Below are positions 20,484-34,436 of a DNA stretch of 64,000 nt, one piece after another. A program made the translations under genes and the position numbers. How positions within the stretch are numbered: the first letter of the stretch is position 1; each line of letters begins with the position of its first letter. Source of the DNA: Deinandra increscens subsp. villosa (taxonomy: Eukaryota > Streptophyta > Magnoliopsida > Asterales > Asteraceae); NCBI GenBank assembly GCA_039602395.1, contig JBCNJP010000006.1, positions 53,967,502 to 54,031,501 of the forward strand, given 5' to 3'. The notes beneath the pieces are model-generated. The model worked only from the letters and a program-made list of their open reading frames with translations. It made no database searches and was not told where the DNA came from.

Positions 20484-23400
20484 ATGATGGTTGCACCGCT
20501 GCCTGGCGCGGTTGCAAGCCATGCTGAGAAACCTGAAAAGTTCAATGGTCTGAACTTCAAACGTTGGCAGCAGAAGATGCTATTTTATTTGACAACGTTG
20601 AACCTTGCGAGGTTCTTGACTGAAATCGCTCCCCAAGTGTCTGAAGGGGAAATGGATGCTCAATCTGTGAGCGCGGTTCAAGCTTGGAAGCATTCTGAGT
20701 TCTTGTGTAAGAACTACGTGCTCAATGGTTTGGCGGACTCGCTTTACAATGTCTATTGTAAAGTAAACACGGCCAAGGAACTATGGGAATCTTTGGAACG
20801 GAAATACAAAACCGAAGATGCAGGCACAAAGAAATTTGTGGTGGCCAAGTTCTTGGATTTTAAAATGATTGACTCTAAAACTGTTATGAGTCAAATCCAA
20901 GAGTTGCAAATCATTCTTCATGATATCCATGCGGAGGGAATGTCACTCAGCGAGACGTTCCAAGTTGCTGCCATGATCGAGAAATTGCCACCAAGCTGGG
21001 TTGATTTCAAGAACTATCTCAAACACAAGAGAAAGGAAATGACCGTTGAAGATCTTGTGGTTCGTCTTCGTATTGAAGAAGACAACAAACTTGCTCAAAA
21101 GAAGAGTGATGTCCCCGAGCAAGCAAATGCCAATATTGTTGAATATGGCCAATCCTCCAAAGGTAACAAAAATAGAGGACGGGCAGAGAAGAAGAACAAA
21201 GGGAAAGGGTTTAATCTTAAACCCAAAGGTGGGGTTGCGAAGAAGAAATTTGACGGCAAATGTTACAACTGTGACAAGCCAGGTCATCGGGCAAATGAAT
21301 GTAGACAACCAAAGAAAGATGTCACTCGTCAAGCCAATATGGTTGATGATTATGAGAATCTTGTTGCCATGATTTCTGACCTCACAATGATGATCTCTGA
21401 GGTTAACTTGGTTGGTTCGAATACCAAGGAATGGTGGGTTGACACCGGTGCCACCCGCCATGTTTGTGCTGACAAGAACTTGTTCAACACCTTCAAGGAG
21501 GTTACTAATGGAGAAAAACTCTTCATGGGTAACTCTGCCACTGCTGAAGTCAAAGGTGAGGGTAGTGTGATCTTGAAAATGACATCAGGAAAGGAACTCA
21601 CGTTGACCAATGTGTTGTACGTTCCTGAGATTCGAAAGAATCTTGTGTCTGGGTGGTTGTTGAATAAGTTTGGTTTCAAAATGGTGTTTGAGTCGGATAA
21701 GGTCGTGTTGACCAAGAATAGTGTGTATGTTGGAAAGGGCTATGCCCTCAATGGTATGTTCAAACTGAATGTAATGGTTGTTAACAATGCTATGAATAAG
21801 ACTGGTACCAGTTCTGCTTATTTGCTTGAGTCTTCTAATGTGTGGCATGGTAGACTTGGTCATGTTAACTTTAATTCCATTCGTCGTTTGATTAAATTGA
21901 ATTGCATACCAACTTTTGATATTGACTCAAACTATAAATGTGAAACATGTGTTGAAGCAAAATTAACTAGATCATCATTCAAACCTGTTGAACGAAACAC
22001 TGAACCTCTCGGTATGATCCACACAGATGTGTGTGATTTGAAATCCATTCCAACTAGAAATGGATTTAAATACTTCATCACGTTTATCGATGATTGCACG
22101 AAGTATTGTTATGTTTACTTGCTTAAAAATAAAGACGAGGCAATTGAAGCTTTCATTGCATACAAAAATGAAGTTGAGAATCAACTTGAAAGGAAGATCA
22201 AGGTTGTACGAAGTGATAGAGGTGGTGAGTATGTCTCACCATTTGCTGAATTCTGTTTGCAAAACGGAATCGGGCATGAGTTCACTGCACCATATTCACC
22301 CCAATCAAATGGGATTGCTGAACGGAAAAATCGAACCTTGAAAGAAATGGTGAGTGCCATGCTAGTGAGTTCTGGTGTAAACCAAAACTTATGGGGGGAT
22401 GCTATCCTTTCGGCAAACTATCTTTTGAATAGGATACCCCATAAGGAAAGAGATGAAACCCCATACGAGTTATGGTGGAAAAGAAAACCGTCCTACGAAT
22501 ACCTCAAAGTGTGGGGGTGCCTAGCCAAGGTGGTTGCTCCACTACCTAAGGCTCAAAAGATAGGACCCAAAACTGTTGATTGTATATTCATTGGATTTCC
22601 AGATCACAGTAGCGCGTATCGCTTCCTTGTGCATGAATCCAAGATTCTCGATATTCGCAAAGGAACGATAATGGAATCAAAAAATGCCTCATTCTTTGAA
22701 AATATATTTCCATGCATTACAAAAGAATATGGAAATACGTCTGGGGCAGATGATGAACGTATTCATGATGAGCGAGTTCCGGAACAACTAGAACGAGTTC
22801 CGGAAGAACCGGAACGTGTTCCGGAAGAACAAGAGAAACCTGAGGAAGAAGAGGTTGAGCCTAGGCGAAGCAAGAGGGCTAGAACTGAAAAGTCTTTTGG
22901 TCCTGATTTCTACACGTACATGGTAGAAAGTGAACCCAAAACGTACCATGAAGCGGTAACTTCCTCAGAAGGACCTCAATGGAGAGAGGCAATCAAAAGT
23001 GAAATAGATTCTATTTTACAAAATCATACATGGGAACTAGTGGATCTTCCTCCGGGATGCAAACCACTAGGTCATCGTTGGATCTTCAAGAGGAAGATGA
23101 AGCCTGATGGCTCCATAGACAAGTACAAGGCAAGACTGGTGGTCAAAGGATACAAACAAAAGGAAGGTCTAGATTACTTTGACACATATTCACCAGTAAC
23201 TCGAATAACCTCCATAAGGTTGGTACTTGCCATTGCAGCCATTAGAAATTTGGAAGTTCACCAAATGGATGTGAAAACCGCTTTCCTAAATGGAAATCTA
23301 GAGGAAGAGATTTACATGGAACAACCAGAGGGCTTTAGAGCCTCTGGACAAGAAAAGAAAGTGTGTAAACTGGTCAAATCCTTGTATGGACTAAAGCAAG

Positions 23401-24476
23401 CACCAAAACAATGGCATGAAAAGTTTGATCATGTCATGCGTGATTCTGGTTTCAAGATCAATGAATGTGATAAGTGTGTGTATGTGAAAGACACACCAGA
23501 TGGTTATGTCATCTTGTGTCTATACGTTGATGACATGCTCATTGCTGGAAGTAATGACAAAATGATAAAATCAACAAAGAACATCTTGAAAGCAAGATTT
23601 GATATGAAAGACATGGGTTTAGCAGATGTGATTTTGGGAGTTAAAATCACACGAACCCAAAGTGGACTTGCTTTAGGACAAACCCACTATGTGCATAAAA
23701 TTCTTGAAAAGTTCAATGCAAATGACTCTAATGTAGCTAGAACTCCCATTGACACAAGTCAACATCTAGCTAAGAACAGAGGACAACCTGTTAACCAATT
23801 AGAGTATTCAAGAATTATTGGCAGTTCGATGTATTTGATGAGTTGTACCAGACCAGACTTAGCATATGCTGTAAGCAAGCTAAGTAGGTACACGAGTAAT
23901 CCAAGTTCAACTCATTGTAGATGTGTAACTAGGTTACTTAGGTACCTAAGGTACACAAGGGATTACGCGTTGCACTACAACAGATATCCTGCAGTGATTG
24001 AAGGACACTGTGATGCAAACTGGATATCGGGTACGAAGGATTCCAGAGCAACGAGTGGATATGTATTCACACTTGGAGGTGCAGCCATATCGTGGAAATC
24101 GTCGAAACAAACGGTTATTGCTAGATCCACGATGGAAGCAGAATTCATCGCTTTAGATAAAGCTGGTGAAGAGGGAGAATGGCTACGTCAGTTTATGGAG
24201 GATATACCAAGATGGCCTAAGCCGGCAACGGCCATATGTATACATTGTGATAGCCAATCGGCAATTGGCAGAGCTCATAGCACAATGTATAATGGTAAGA
24301 ACATACATATAAGACGTAGACATAATACGATACGCCAACTAATCTCTACTGGAATTATCACTGTTGACTATGTGAAGTCAAAGGATAATATTGCGGATCC
24401 GCTGACAAAAGGCCTAAGTAGAGAGGTAGTTCAGAAGTCGTGCATGGGAATGGGACTGAAGCCCTTGAAAGATTAA
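20484..24476 (+). CDS. Copia gag-pol polyprotein
   Basis: One frame of 1330 residues encodes all proteins for copy-and-paste transposition. An N-terminal gag of the UBN2 type (about 20-230) is followed by a CCHC zinc knuckle [14 protein letters not shown] at about 260-273. An aspartic protease has DTGA at about 319. The integrase has an HHCC zinc region near 455-490 and catalytic D, D and E near 513, 576 and 613 (HTDVCD, VRSDRGG, GIAERKN). Reverse transcriptase carries YVDDM near 1014, and RNase H begins near 1174 (GHCDANW). The domain order protease-integrase-RT-RNase H defines Ty1/copia. No frameshift or stop is present and all catalytic residues are in place, so the copy could be autonomous. 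The clade was not assigned. Confidence 0.95.
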   Translation: MMVAPLPGAVASHAEKPEKFNGLNFKRWQQKMLFYLTTLNLARFLTEIAPQVSEGEMDAQSVSAVQAWKHSEFLCKNYVLNGLADSLYNVYCKVNTAKELWESLERKYKTEDAGTKKFVVAKFLDFKMIDSKTVMSQIQELQIILHDIHAEGMSLSETFQVAAMIEKLPPSWVDFKNYLKHKRKEMTVEDLVVRLRIEEDNKLAQKKSDVPEQANANIVEYGQSSKGNKNRGRAEKKNKGKGFNLKPKGGVAKKKFDGKCYNCDKPGHRANECRQPKKDVTRQANMVDDYENLVAMISDLTMMISEVNLVGSNTKEWWVDTGATRHVCADKNLFNTFKEVTNGEKLFMGNSATAEVKGEGSVILKMTSGKELTLTNVLYVPEIRKNLVSGWLLNKFGFKMVFESDKVVLTKNSVYVGKGYALNGMFKLNVMVVNNAMNKTGTSSAYLLESSNVWHGRLGHVNFNSIRRLIKLNCIPTFDIDSNYKCETCVEAKLTRSSFKPVERNTEPLGMIHTDVCDLKSIPTRNGFKYFITFIDDCTKYCYVYLLKNKDEAIEAFIAYKNEVENQLERKIKVVRSDRGGEYVSPFAEFCLQNGIGHEFTAPYSPQSNGIAERKNRTLKEMVSAMLVSSGVNQNLWGDAILSANYLLNRIPHKERDETPYELWWKRKPSYEYLKVWGCLAKVVAPLPKAQKIGPKTVDCIFIGFPDHSSAYRFLVHESKILDIRKGTIMESKNASFFENIFPCITKEYGNTSGADDERIHDERVPEQLERVPEEPERVPEEQEKPEEEEVEPRRSKRARTEKSFGPDFYTYMVESEPKTYHEAVTSSEGPQWREAIKSEIDSILQNHTWELVDLPPGCKPLGHRWIFKRKMKPDGSIDKYKARLVVKGYKQKEGLDYFDTYSPVTRITSIRLVLAIAAIRNLEVHQMDVKTAFLNGNLEEEIYMEQPEGFRASGQEKKVCKLVKSLYGLKQAPKQWHEKFDHVMRDSGFKINECDKCVYVKDTPDGYVILCLYVDDMLIAGSNDKMIKSTKNILKARFDMKDMGLADVILGVKITRTQSGLALGQTHYVHKILEKFNANDSNVARTPIDTSQHLAKNRGQPVNQLEYSRIIGSSMYLMSCTRPDLAYAVSKLSRYTSNPSSTHCRCVTRLLRYLRYTRDYALHYNRYPAVIEGHCDANWISGTKDSRATSGYVFTLGGAAISWKSSKQTVIARSTMEAEFIALDKAGEEGEWLRQFMEDIPRWPKPATAICIHCDSQSAIGRAHSTMYNGKNIHIRRRHNTIRQLISTGIITVDYVKSKDNIADPLTKGLSREVVQKSCMGMGLKPLKD

Positions 24477-25047
24477 AGTTCATATGAAGGAAAACCTAAC
24501 TCAGTTGACTGGAGATCCCAAGATCTGAGTTCAATAGGAAAACCTAATTGTATGAACTAGTGAGGTCACTGTGGGGGGAAGATTTGATAACTCCACGCAC
24601 TTTAAGAAGGGGATGTATAATTGGAATCGATACATCTCCTAGTCCATTCCTAAAAGTGACAAGTACGAGGTTAAGCCTATGGCTTTTAATGATTCAGCTG
24701 AGGCAGCCACACGTGGTGAATCACCTATGTGAGAGAGAAGTGGGGGTCGCTTCGAAGGGTATTAGAGGGGGCACAATACCTAAGAGCTCTCGCAGAACCA
24801 GACTAATGTTCATGACCATAACGAACATAACTATGAGGACTTGATATTGTCAAGGAGAGTCTTGTGTGAAGCACATTGTCGCCTACACAAACGGCAGACG
24901 AGTTCAAAGGCATCACCGCCTACTCAGAGCCAGTAGACTAAGTGTGTTTCATGAGCGAAGGTTCAAAGGGTAACACCTACCTATCGTATGCAAGATTCAA
25001 CTGTTGAAATTCGATCGGGATTAAGTTACTTCTGAGATCAACCTCCA

Positions 25048-25061
25048 TTCATGTGGGGGAT
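25048..25061 (+). promoter_or_regulatory. Copia polypurine tract
   Basis: The purine-rich stretch GTGGGGGAT ends directly before the 3' LTR. It is the usual primer position for plus-strand synthesis. Confidence 0.7.
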
Positions 25062-25908
25062 TGTTGGAAAATGTGTGTGAATGAGATGTTTATCTCAAAA
25101 GAATTTTTGTTCAAGTTTGGAAAAATATGAGCTATCCCACATTGGTGTGGGAACAAAAGGGTAATTGGTTTATAAGGATAAACCTCAAAGGCTTTGACAT
25201 CACTTGTGTCATGTTTTACTCTAGCTCATACCCTCGCGCAGGGGGGGGGGGTGCGAAAAATGGCAATTCGGGTTGAAATTCTGAACTCGTGCCCGCGGGA
25301 CCTGCGGACACGAATGCAGCTCCGAAACGGGGGTCAAGAAGTGACCAGTTTTTGCTAATTTTCGAGAGCTTTCTTTTTAGCAGATTCTAGAACGAATTTT
25401 GGTTCATTGAACCAACCCTTTGCATTCCAAACTGACCATTCATTACAATGGTTAATGAGCTTAATTACCATGGATTAATGTGACATTATGGGACATTAAT
25501 CTAGTGTTTTGTTTTCGTATATAAACACGTGAATTGGCTCATAGGAGATACACACAAAAACCACATCCGTTCTTCTCTGCTGCTACGATCTCGTGCTGCT
25601 GCTGTTTCATTCCGACCGTATTTCAGGCAAGTTTCTCGTCCGGCTGTACACACAGTTTGAACCGGTGTACCCTGGGAACAGACGTCGAATCTGTTTAAGG
25701 GAATTGTGTCAAACACAAGCCCGGTTCCTTCTCGTTTTCTTTTCTGTGTTTCTTATGTTTTGCAGGAACTATCTTGTTGTTGTTCGTGATTGTATTTCAG
25801 TGGCGATTACGTTTGATTGTTTCTATACATTGTATCTTTGTTTATTGCTTATATTCTGAATTGTAATTACGAGAACGATTATTCAGAATTGTTATTAAAT
25901 TTCCAACA
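25062..25908 (+). repeat. Copia LTR shared by two internal regions
   Basis: This 847-bp copy of the LTR closes the first element and at the same time precedes a second internal region beginning AACTTAAACAGATTGG, identical to the start of the first. Confidence 0.93.
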
Positions 25909-26449
25909 AACTTAAACAGATTGGTGTACACTCTGTGTACGAATATTTCTAACTGTTCTCCTGTGGGTCGTATTTCAGAATTGACTCGTCTCAGCCTTTA
26001 CCGACCTCTGGTGTCGCGACCTCTGGGGTCTCTGCAGTTTTTACTTCTGCTGTTGCTGTTACCACGATGATGGTTGCACCGCTGCCTGGCGCGGTTGCAA
26101 GCCATGCTGAGAAACCTGAAAAGTTCAATGGTCTGAACTTCAAACGTTGGCAGCAGAAGATGCTATTTTATTTGACAACGTTGAACCTTGCGAGGTTCTT
26201 GACTGAAATCGCTCCCCAAGTGTCTGAAGGGGAAATGGATGCTCAATCTGTGAGCGCGGTTCAAGCTTGGAAGCATTCTGAGTTCTTGTGTAAGAACTAC
26301 GTGCTCAATGGTTTGGCGGACTCGCTTTACAATGTCTATTGTAAAGTAAACACGGCCAAGGAACTATGGGAATCTTTGGAACGGAAATACAAAACCGAAG
26401 ATGCAGGCACAAAGAAATTTGTGGTGGCCAAGTTCTTGGATTTTAAAAT
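25909..26449 (+). pseudogene. Second copia internal region, left part
   Basis: This is essentially identical to 20326-20866: leader, then the gag start at 26067. The frame is cut after about 128 codons by the gypsy insertion at 26455 and resumes at 36979. It reads out into the gypsy LTR for a few residues, giving a 147-codon hybrid frame. Confidence 0.9.
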
Positions 26450-26454
26450 GATTG

Positions 26455-28989
26455 TGTCACACCCCCAAAATACCACTAACGGAGTTTATACCGTTAAGGG
26501 GCGCGACTAGACCAGGATCCACAACCATAGTTACAAATACTAAACGAATCAGGGTTAGTTCAAACATAAATCATAAGTCAAAGTCTTAATTTACATACGC
26601 AGCGGAATAAGTTATTTGTCTTAGCACTAACCACGTGCTTTACATAAACTTTGTTTTAAATTCCCAATTTAGTTTAAATCAAAACAAAGGTCTTCAAGTG
26701 CCATGCCAACCCGCTCCGGATACTCCTTAGCGATCTGCAAAAGTTTAAACCACGCAAGTGTCAACCTAACGGTTGGTGAGTTCACAGTGGGCTTGTCATG
26801 CATTGGCCCGGTCTCATAATCATTGTTTGTATCAAAATGTACTTACAAAATATTCATTTGTGAAAAGCAATGCTCGTATTTAATTCTCAGTTTATAAATG
26901 ATTTGTTCCGTGACCACGTCATCGGGTATGTACTAGTTCCGTAAAGTTAAAGGACTCAACCGATATCGCGGGTAGCTAATCCGTTGTTCCATGCTCTAAG
27001 GAAGTTTGTACCAAAGCTGACTTATTTTGTGGGGGCCGAGCCATCCCGTACAGTGTGGACCAAGTCATCGCGTTTTCTGCCTCCCCCGTGTCCTCTCGGG
27101 ACCACGGGCAAATAGGCTGATATTGTACCTCCGTGCACTCCCCGTGCCACGGGGCGGAGTTTGTCAAACTCCAGTAGATCTACCCAACATCCCCTCGCTT
27201 TCACAATTAATGGCACAATTTTAGTTGAGGACTTTTAAGTTATAAGGCATCCTTAGAAAACATGTGATATCATATGGTTTAGACTTTAACCTACACTAGC
27301 CATATTAAAACAGTTTTCGTTTCAGAAATCGTTTATTCAGAATTCACAAGTGTTCCCATAAAACACTTCAGATCATCAAGTGGGTGCCAAGCATCCCGTG
27401 TTCTTATGTTTATCAGTGAGGTGCCTAGCACTCTCGAGTTTGTCAGCATTGTTTTCCGTTAAGTTATTCGGTGTGGCCCAGCGAACTCACGGTAAGCGGG
27501 TTAGTGACACTCACCTTTGGTTGCACAGCTACACTTCAAGTAAATCCAATATTGTTGTTTAACGAAGACCTAGAACACGTTTAGGTCCTAAGTATTAGTT
27601 TCGTATCTAATCTTTACTTAACGTCACTATGGCCCATAACATAGCACGTTGCAACTATGACTCGACATACCGACTCACGACACCAATGGTTGATCATAAA
27701 CAAGGGTTCATTTGAATCAGATATCAAACATATTTCATCATGGCAAAATCATGCAAGTCATGGCATAACACTTAAGCAAATTTCACAAGTTTGGTTTTTA
27801 GGTCAAGTCTTAGTTTCGCTAGCATAGTTTCGCTAGGCAGTTTCGCTGGGTGCACGGGCAGCACTTTCGCTAGGCAATGCCCGGCAACACAGTTTCGCTA
27901 GGCTAGTTTCGCCCGAAACTGCTGACGCAGTTTCGCTAGCCTAGTTTCGCAGGGAAACTGGTTTGAACTTTCGTTCAGGTATTTCGCTCGATAGTTTCGC
28001 TCGAGCTGGTCTGGTCAGGTTCCCGGCGACACTATAGTTTCGCTGGTCAGTGTCGCTGGAAGGATACACAATTTCGCTACTTAGTTTCGCCCAGAGAACA
28101 ACAGTTTCGCTGGTCGCGAAAAACATACGGATTTGCCTAAAAATCAACCTAACAGCTTCTGATCATACATGCAATTCACTATCTAGCATCCATAGGCATT
28201 TACTAGCATAAATCAAGCAACTTTAACAAGTTTAACATGCATTTTGATCATCAAATCTCTAAAATAGGTTCAAAACCCTAAAATGACCTATTTTGCACAA
28301 ATCTCTAATCATGGATGGATTTCACACGTAAAGTTATCAACTTTATTACAGATCTAGCATCCTAAAGCATATATACAGAAGATCAAGCAATATCATGAAG
28401 GTTTGAGCATGCTTTAAGAAGAAAACATATAGAAAACACATAAAGCATAGATTTTGGGACTCACGGATGATTCTAGGATCGATGAATGAGGTGAGATGAT
28501 GGTCTCGAGGTTGGGGTCTTGGTCCTTAGGTGATCTTCTCAGCTGACCAGGAGTGTGTGTGTGTGTTGTTGTGTGGTTTGAGCAAATGAGGCTACTAGGG
28601 TTTATAATGTTTATTTATATCAGAGGCTAGTTTCGCTGGCAGTTTCGCTGGCTGGCGAAACTGGCTCTGATCTCGGGTACATTGATCAGTCTAGCCTGCT
28701 ACCGGGCGAATCTGTAATTTCGCTCGGTAGTTTCGCTGACTACCAAATTCAGGCAATTTTCACATAATCAAGTATTTACAATTAATCATGCTATTCACAA
28801 TAATAAGTCATGTATTTAAATCACATTGCACATAAGGACAATTAATGATGAACACATAACACATATGGACGGGTTCGGTGATCAACCAAAGGTCGTGGAC
28901 GTATTCGGCCTAGTTATGCATTAGCTACTTATAACGTAACTAACGGGTTTGTCTAACGGAAGTTAACCTTGAAATTCTCGGGTGTCACA
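26455..28989 (-). repeat. Gypsy copy 1, 3' LTR
   Basis: This is the left LTR of a minus-strand element. It contains a TATA box (minus-strand TATAAATA at 28612-28619) and two clusters of TTTCGC motifs (about 27813-28110 and 28630-28735). Confidence 0.93.
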
Positions 28990-29008
28990 TCATTCCCCTG
29001 AAATTGGA
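28990..29008 (-). promoter_or_regulatory. Gypsy copy 1 polypurine tract
   Basis: On the minus strand CAGGGGAATGA ends directly at the 3' LTR. The same tract is found at 53509-53518 in copy 2. Confidence 0.65.
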
Positions 29009-29149
29009 ATTTTCGTCCCGAAAATTATTCTTGTGTCGTAGCGTTCGCAGCATCAGCTGTCGTCGTTGCTATCGTCGCTGGGGAAAGAAAGCAAAAAAGT
29101 TTTAGGGTTGTCACATCCTCCTCCCGTTAATGAATTTTGGTCCCCAAAA

Positions 29150-32100
29150 TTAAATCATACCATGAGTTTCCGTGGACGTTTGCTCGAACAGGTGAGGATA
29201 CTTTTTCTTCATCTGATCCTCACGTTCCCAAGTATATTCAGGTCCACGTCTTGAGTTCCATCGCACCTTGACGATCGGAATCTTGCTACGTTTGAGGGCT
29301 TTCTCCTCGCGTCCCATGATTTCTACTGGTTGCTCAATAAATCTCAAATGTTCGTCGATTTCCAATTCCTCCATAGGAATTATTTCGATGTCTTCAGCCA
29401 GACATTTCTTTAGGTTGGAAACGTGAAACACGTTGTGAACTCCATCGAGTTCAGCAGGGAGTTGCAATCGATAGGCCACCGGGCCTACTTCCCTAATAAT
29501 TTCAAACGGACCGATGTAGCGAGGATTTAACTTTCCGCGCTTTCCGAAGCGTATCACTCCCTTCCAGGGAGATACCTTCAACAATACTTTGTCACCCACC
29601 TCGAACTTTAGAGGTTTTCGGCGTTTGTCGGCATAACTCTTTTGTCGATCACGCGCTGCAGCTAGCCGTTGTCTGATTTGAATAATCCGTTCGGTCATAT
29701 CATGGATAACTTCCGGTCCAGTGAGCCCTTTCTCACCTGTTTCAGCCCAACACACGGGCGATCTACATTTTCTGCCGTAAAGTGCTTCAAAAGGTGCAGC
29801 ACCTATACTTGAATGATAACTATTGTTGTAAGAGAACTCCACCAGTGGAAGGTGGGTCTCCCAATCTTTTCCAAAATCCAGAACACAAGCTCGGAGCATA
29901 TCTTCTAAGGTTTGAATCGTTCGTTCCGTCTGACCATCAGTCTGCGGGTGATAAGCTGTACTCATGTCTAGTCGGGTTCCCAATGCTTCCTGCATTGATT
30001 GCCATAACCGGGAAGTGAATCGAGGATCTCGATCAGAAATTATAGTCTTTGGCACACCGTGAAGCTTCACAATTCGGTCAATGTATAGCTTTGTCAACTT
30101 ATCCATATTATCACTTTCCTTCATTGGAATGAAATGTGCAGATTTGGTTAACCGATCGATGATAACCCAAATCGCATCCGGTTGATTTGATCGATGAGGT
30201 AATCCCGTTACAAAATCCATGGAGATGTCCTCCCATTTCCATTCTGGGATCTTTGGTTGTTGTAGTAAACCAGAAGGCTTTTGGTATTCAATCTTGACCC
30301 TTGAACATGTTAGACACTTAGCCACATATCGAGCAATGTCGGCTTTCATATTCGGCCACCAATAAAGATTCTTCAAGTCCTGATACATTTTATCCGATCC
30401 AGGGTGCACCGAATACCTTGACTTGTGGGCCTCGTCCATCACGAGCTCACGGAGATTTCCAAACATTGGAACCCAGATTCTGTCATTATAATACGTGAGT
30501 CCATCGGACTTAACTTCAGAATGGCCATCTACACCACGTAGTGCTTCAGCTGCGAAGTTTTCGGCTTTCAAAGCTTCTCGTTGGCAGTCACGGATTCGAT
30601 CCGGTAATCCTGAATGTATTGTAAGTTGAAGCGCTCGTACCCGACGAGGCTTTTCGTATTCTTTTCTGCTTAGGGCATCGGCCACCACGTTGGCTTTTCC
30701 AGGATGATACTTAATAGACAAATCATAATCGTTTAGTAACTCGACCCACCGTCGTTGTCGCATGTTGAGGTCTTTCTGATCAAAGATGTGCTGTAGACTT
30801 TTATGATCGGTGAATATCGTGCACTTTGTTCCATATAGGTAATGTCTCCAAATCTTAAGTGCATGAACAACGGCTCCCATTTCCAAATCATGCGTTGTAT
30901 AGTTCTTTTCTGTATCCTTTAGTTGCCTGGACCCGTAGGCAATTACCTTGTCTCGTTGCATCAACACGCAACCGAGACCTTGAATCGATGCATCGCAGTA
31001 AACCACAAAGTCGTCTATTCCATCGGGTAACGCAAGAATTGGAGCCGAACATAACATATCTTTGAGCGTTTGGAATGCGCGCTCTTCCTTCTCACCCCAT
31101 CTGTATTGCACTCCTTTGTGCGTTAAGGCCGTTAAGGGTTGAGCCAGTTGAGAGAAACCTTTAATAAACCTTCGATAATATCCGGCAAGCCCTAAAAATT
31201 GTCGGATCTCTGTTGGCGCTCTTGGGGTAGACCAGTTCTTAATTGCTTCCACTTTGGCTGGATCTACATGGATTCCTTCCTCATTTACAATGTGTCCAAG
31301 AAACTGGACTTCGCGGATCCAGAAGTCGCACTTCGAAAACTTAGCATAAAGCTGTTCCTTGCGGAGCAATTCCAATATAAGTCGCAGATGCTCCTCGTGT
31401 TCTTCCTTTGACTTGGAGTAGATCAAAATATCGTCGATGAAGACTATTACAAACTTGTCGAGGTACGGCTTGCACACTCGATTCATCAGATCCATAAATA
31501 CGGCAGGTGCATTGGTTAGCCCAAACGGCATAACCAGGAACTCGTAGTGACCATACCGAGTCCTGAAAGCAGTCTTAGGAACGTCCTCTTCACGAACACG
31601 AAGTTGGTGATAACCAGACCGTAGATCAATCTTTGAAAAGTAGCTTGAACCTTGCAGTTGATCGAAGAGATCGTCGATTCGAGGAAGTGGATACCGATTC
31701 TTGATCGTAACTTTGTTAAGCTCTCGGTAGTCAATGCACATGCGGAACGTTCCATCCTTCTTCTTAACAAACAGTACCGGAGCTCCCCATGGAGACGAAC
31801 TTGGACGAATAAACCCCTTGTCGAGTAGTTCTTGCAGTTGTGAGGAGAGTTCGTTGAGTTCACTTACAGCCAAACGATAAGGTGCGCGTGCGATCGGAGC
31901 GGCACCTGGAGCTAAATCAATCCCAAACTCAACTTGTCGAAATGGAGGCAAACCAGGCAGATCCTCAGGAAATACATCTTGAAAGTCGCGAACTATCGGG
32001 TAATCATTAATTTTGCGCTCGGGATGTGTCGTGTCAGTGACGTTTGCAAGAATCGCGAAGTGACCCTTACGGAGGCATTTCTGAGCTTTGAGAAACGAGA

Positions 32101-33883
32101 TAATACCAGTTACTACTCCACCTTTTTCACCTTGAACCGTTAATTCTTTGCCGTCTTCGAGTGGAATACGAACCACTTTTTCTTTACATAAGATTTCAGC
32201 CCGATTCTCGGATAACCAATCCATTCCTACTATAACGTCGAAACTACCAATTGGGAAAGGCATAAGGTCGATTCCTAGGGTATGGCCCGCTAGTTCTAGC
32301 TTACAATCCTTAACTATCTGGGTAGTATCATGAAGTTTACCATTTGCTAGTTCTACCACATATTTAGCGTCTAGGGCAATCGGTTTAGCATTAATTATTC
32401 TAGCAAATTTAGTGGAAATAAAACTTTTCTCAGCACCAGAATCAAATAAAACAGTAGCAAAGAAACCGTTCAAAATAAATTTACCGTTGATCACGTTGGC
32501 ATCATTGCGAGCTTCACCCTGGCCCATGACGAAAGCTCGGCCTCTACCATTTCCACCATTCCCGTTTCCACCATTACCATTGCCATTCCCATTACCATTT
32601 CCTCCACCGTTACCATTCCCACCATTATTCCCCTGATTGCCATTACCTTGTCTTCTTAGCTGAGGGCAGTCTCTCTTGATGTGACCTTGAGCACCACACT
32701 CAAAGCAGCCACGTGCTCCCCCATTGTTGTTGTTCTGGTTCTGGCCGTTGTTGTTCCCATTACCCCGATTGTTCCCATAGTTGTTGTTTCTTCTGGGGCG
32801 ATTTTGTTGTTCGGGCAAGGTCGCCCAGCAGTCTTTTGCTTCGTGGCCTCCCTTGCCACACCTTTCACAGTTCACATTCTTCCTACAAGCACCAGCATGA
32901 TGCTTCCCACATCTGTTGCACAAGGGCAGGTTACCCCTGTAGTTGCCTTGACCATTGCCACCCTGGCGGTAGTTGCTACTGTTGTTCCCTGATCTCTTGC
33001 TCTGACCTTGGGAGTTGAAAGACCTCCCAGTGCTGTTACCCACACTCTGAACATTCATCGAGTTCTCCGGAGCTTCATCTTCAGCTTTTCTTTTGCCACT
33101 TAAGGCAGTCTTTTCAGTGGCTTTCGCAGGTAGCGTACCTTTCTCGACCTCTTGATCAGTAAGCTTGTGAGCCAAACGAATGGCTTGCTGCACGTTTGCG
33201 GGGTTGCTGGCAGTCACCAATCCCTTGATTTGAGGCGCGAGGCCTTCCAGATAACGCTCAATGCGTTTGAACTCAGCGTCGACCATTGAGGGGCACAAGA
33301 CCTCATACTCGTGATATCGTGCAGTGTACTGTTCAACCTCAGACCCAGACATCTTCAAATTCAGGAATTCGCCTTCAAGCTTCTTCACTTGGTCACGTGG
33401 ACAGAATTCTTCCATGATCAGCTCCTTAAATGCTGCCCACTGCATGTTATCAGCCGCTTCTAGCCCAACCATTTGAATTTCAGCGTTCCACCAGGAGAGT
33501 GCAGCTCCTTCGAAAGTACCAGTAGCAAACTTAACCTTGCTTTCAGCTGGGCAATTACACATGGAGAAGACCTTCTCGGACTTCTCAATCCATCGGAGGA
33601 GTCCTACAGCTCCTTCTTCGCCGGAAAATGTCATCGGCTTACAGTCCATGAAAGACTTGTATGTGCAGTGGTGTTGGTTTCCTGATGCATAAATAGTTCG
33701 GACTTTAAAATTAAACAGGTCATGATATAATTGCTTTGTGCCTTAACCGGCATAATAGTTACCCTGTGCGGCATATGCAGCTTGGACGGCTGCCACCGCG
33801 GCTTGTACATGTTCAGCAATCATCGCTTGCAGCTGTGCAGGCGTCATATTAATACCGCCTCTTCCGTTTCCTCTTCCAGACAT
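29150..33883 (-). CDS. Tekay gag-pol polyprotein with a small gag intron
   Basis: Translation starts at 33883 ([10 protein letters not shown]). An 81-bp intron, 33762-33682 (GTAACT...CATCAG), splits the N-terminus, and the frame then runs unbroken to 29150, 1550 residues in all. Numbering from the inner Met at 33649: gag (about 40-170); CCHC zinc knuckles at 261-274 ([14 protein letters not shown]) and 315-328, with another Cys/His cluster just before the first; a Gly/Asn-rich linker; protease FDSGA at 402-406. Reverse transcriptase follows with FIDD near 734, RNase H near 883, integrase zinc region near 1083 and catalytic D, D, E near 1147, 1204 and 1243. A C-terminal chromodomain-like segment ([17 protein letters not shown]) ends the protein. 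All catalytic residues are intact, so it may be autonomous. The intron is inferred from splice sites and frame. Confidence 0.92.
33682..33762 (-). other. Inferred intron in Tekay gag, copy 1
   Basis: On the minus strand CACAGG|GTAACT is the donor and ATGCATCAG|G the acceptor. Splicing joins the short N-terminal exon to the main frame in phase. Without it, in-frame stops separate the two. The same junctions exist in copy 2 (48757-48836, 80 bp). Confidence 0.75.
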
Positions 33884-34420
33884 CTTGCTGAATAGTTAAA
33901 GTAGCCAGTGTTCAGACACAGTTATATTCTTATACATATCCCATAATATGTATGTTAGCCAGTTCCCGTTATCCCTCTATTAGTCCAGAAAAATTTTCGT
34001 GCAAAATCGAGGCGTCGTCGAAGAACGTCGTAATTGCTATCGTCGAAGGTCGGCTTCCCATAAAGTCACCGTCGGCGTAGTCGTCGTAGTAGAAATCAGG
34101 ACGTAGCGTGTAGCATCGTTTCGTTGTCGCTTTCCCCAGAGTAGTGTGCGTATTCGAGTTCGCGTTTCGTATTCGTGTGAAAATTTCCTAAGGTCTTTCC
34201 GTTAGACTACTTAGACACGGTCTATATATATACTTATATATATATATATATACATATATCTGTACGTACTAAGCTTTTACTTACACAGCAGAGCGAGTAT
34301 CCCAGGTTGGCACGTAAAAATTTTGTCTTTGGGAATTTGTTTGTTTGTTTTGTAACCAAGGTTTTCAAGTTGCAGTTTCCAAATCGTTTTCAAAAATGAT
34401 TCCAGTTCTCTGCAACCTAT

Positions 34421-34433
34421 GGCTCTGATACCA
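34421..34433 (-). promoter_or_regulatory. Primer binding site, tRNA-iMet type, copy 1
   Basis: Minus-strand TGGTATCAGAGCC begins three bases after the 5' LTR end. It matches the 3' end of plant initiator methionine tRNA, the standard primer for this group. Confidence 0.92.
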
Positions 34434-34436
34434 ATC

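Larger units (their letters stand above)
19480..25908 (+). mobile_element. Ty1/copia retrotransposon, nearly intact
   Basis: The element is 6429 bp with LTRs of 846 and 847 bp beginning TGTTGGAA and ending TTCCAACA. The internal region codes one 1330-residue gag-pol frame. The LTRs differ by one substitution (A at 19810 region versus G at 25394 region) and one G in a G-run, so insertion was recent. The 5' flank before the LTR is GATTT. A matching target duplication is not found after the 3' LTR, because a second copia internal region follows directly. Confidence 0.93.

Noticed and set aside
20943..22341. Several 70-170-codon frames in the copia gag-pol region
   Set aside because: Shadow frames of the polyprotein, repeated identically in the second copia copy (37050-38448).
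27813..28110. TTTCGC array considered as a CRISPR-like or satellite array
   Set aside because: Motif spacing is irregular, there are no uniform repeats and spacers, and it is part of a plant LTR.
26976..28147. ORFs of 60-68 codons in the Tekay LTRs, repeated in every LTR
   Set aside because: Non-coding LTR; the frames overlap on both strands and match nothing.
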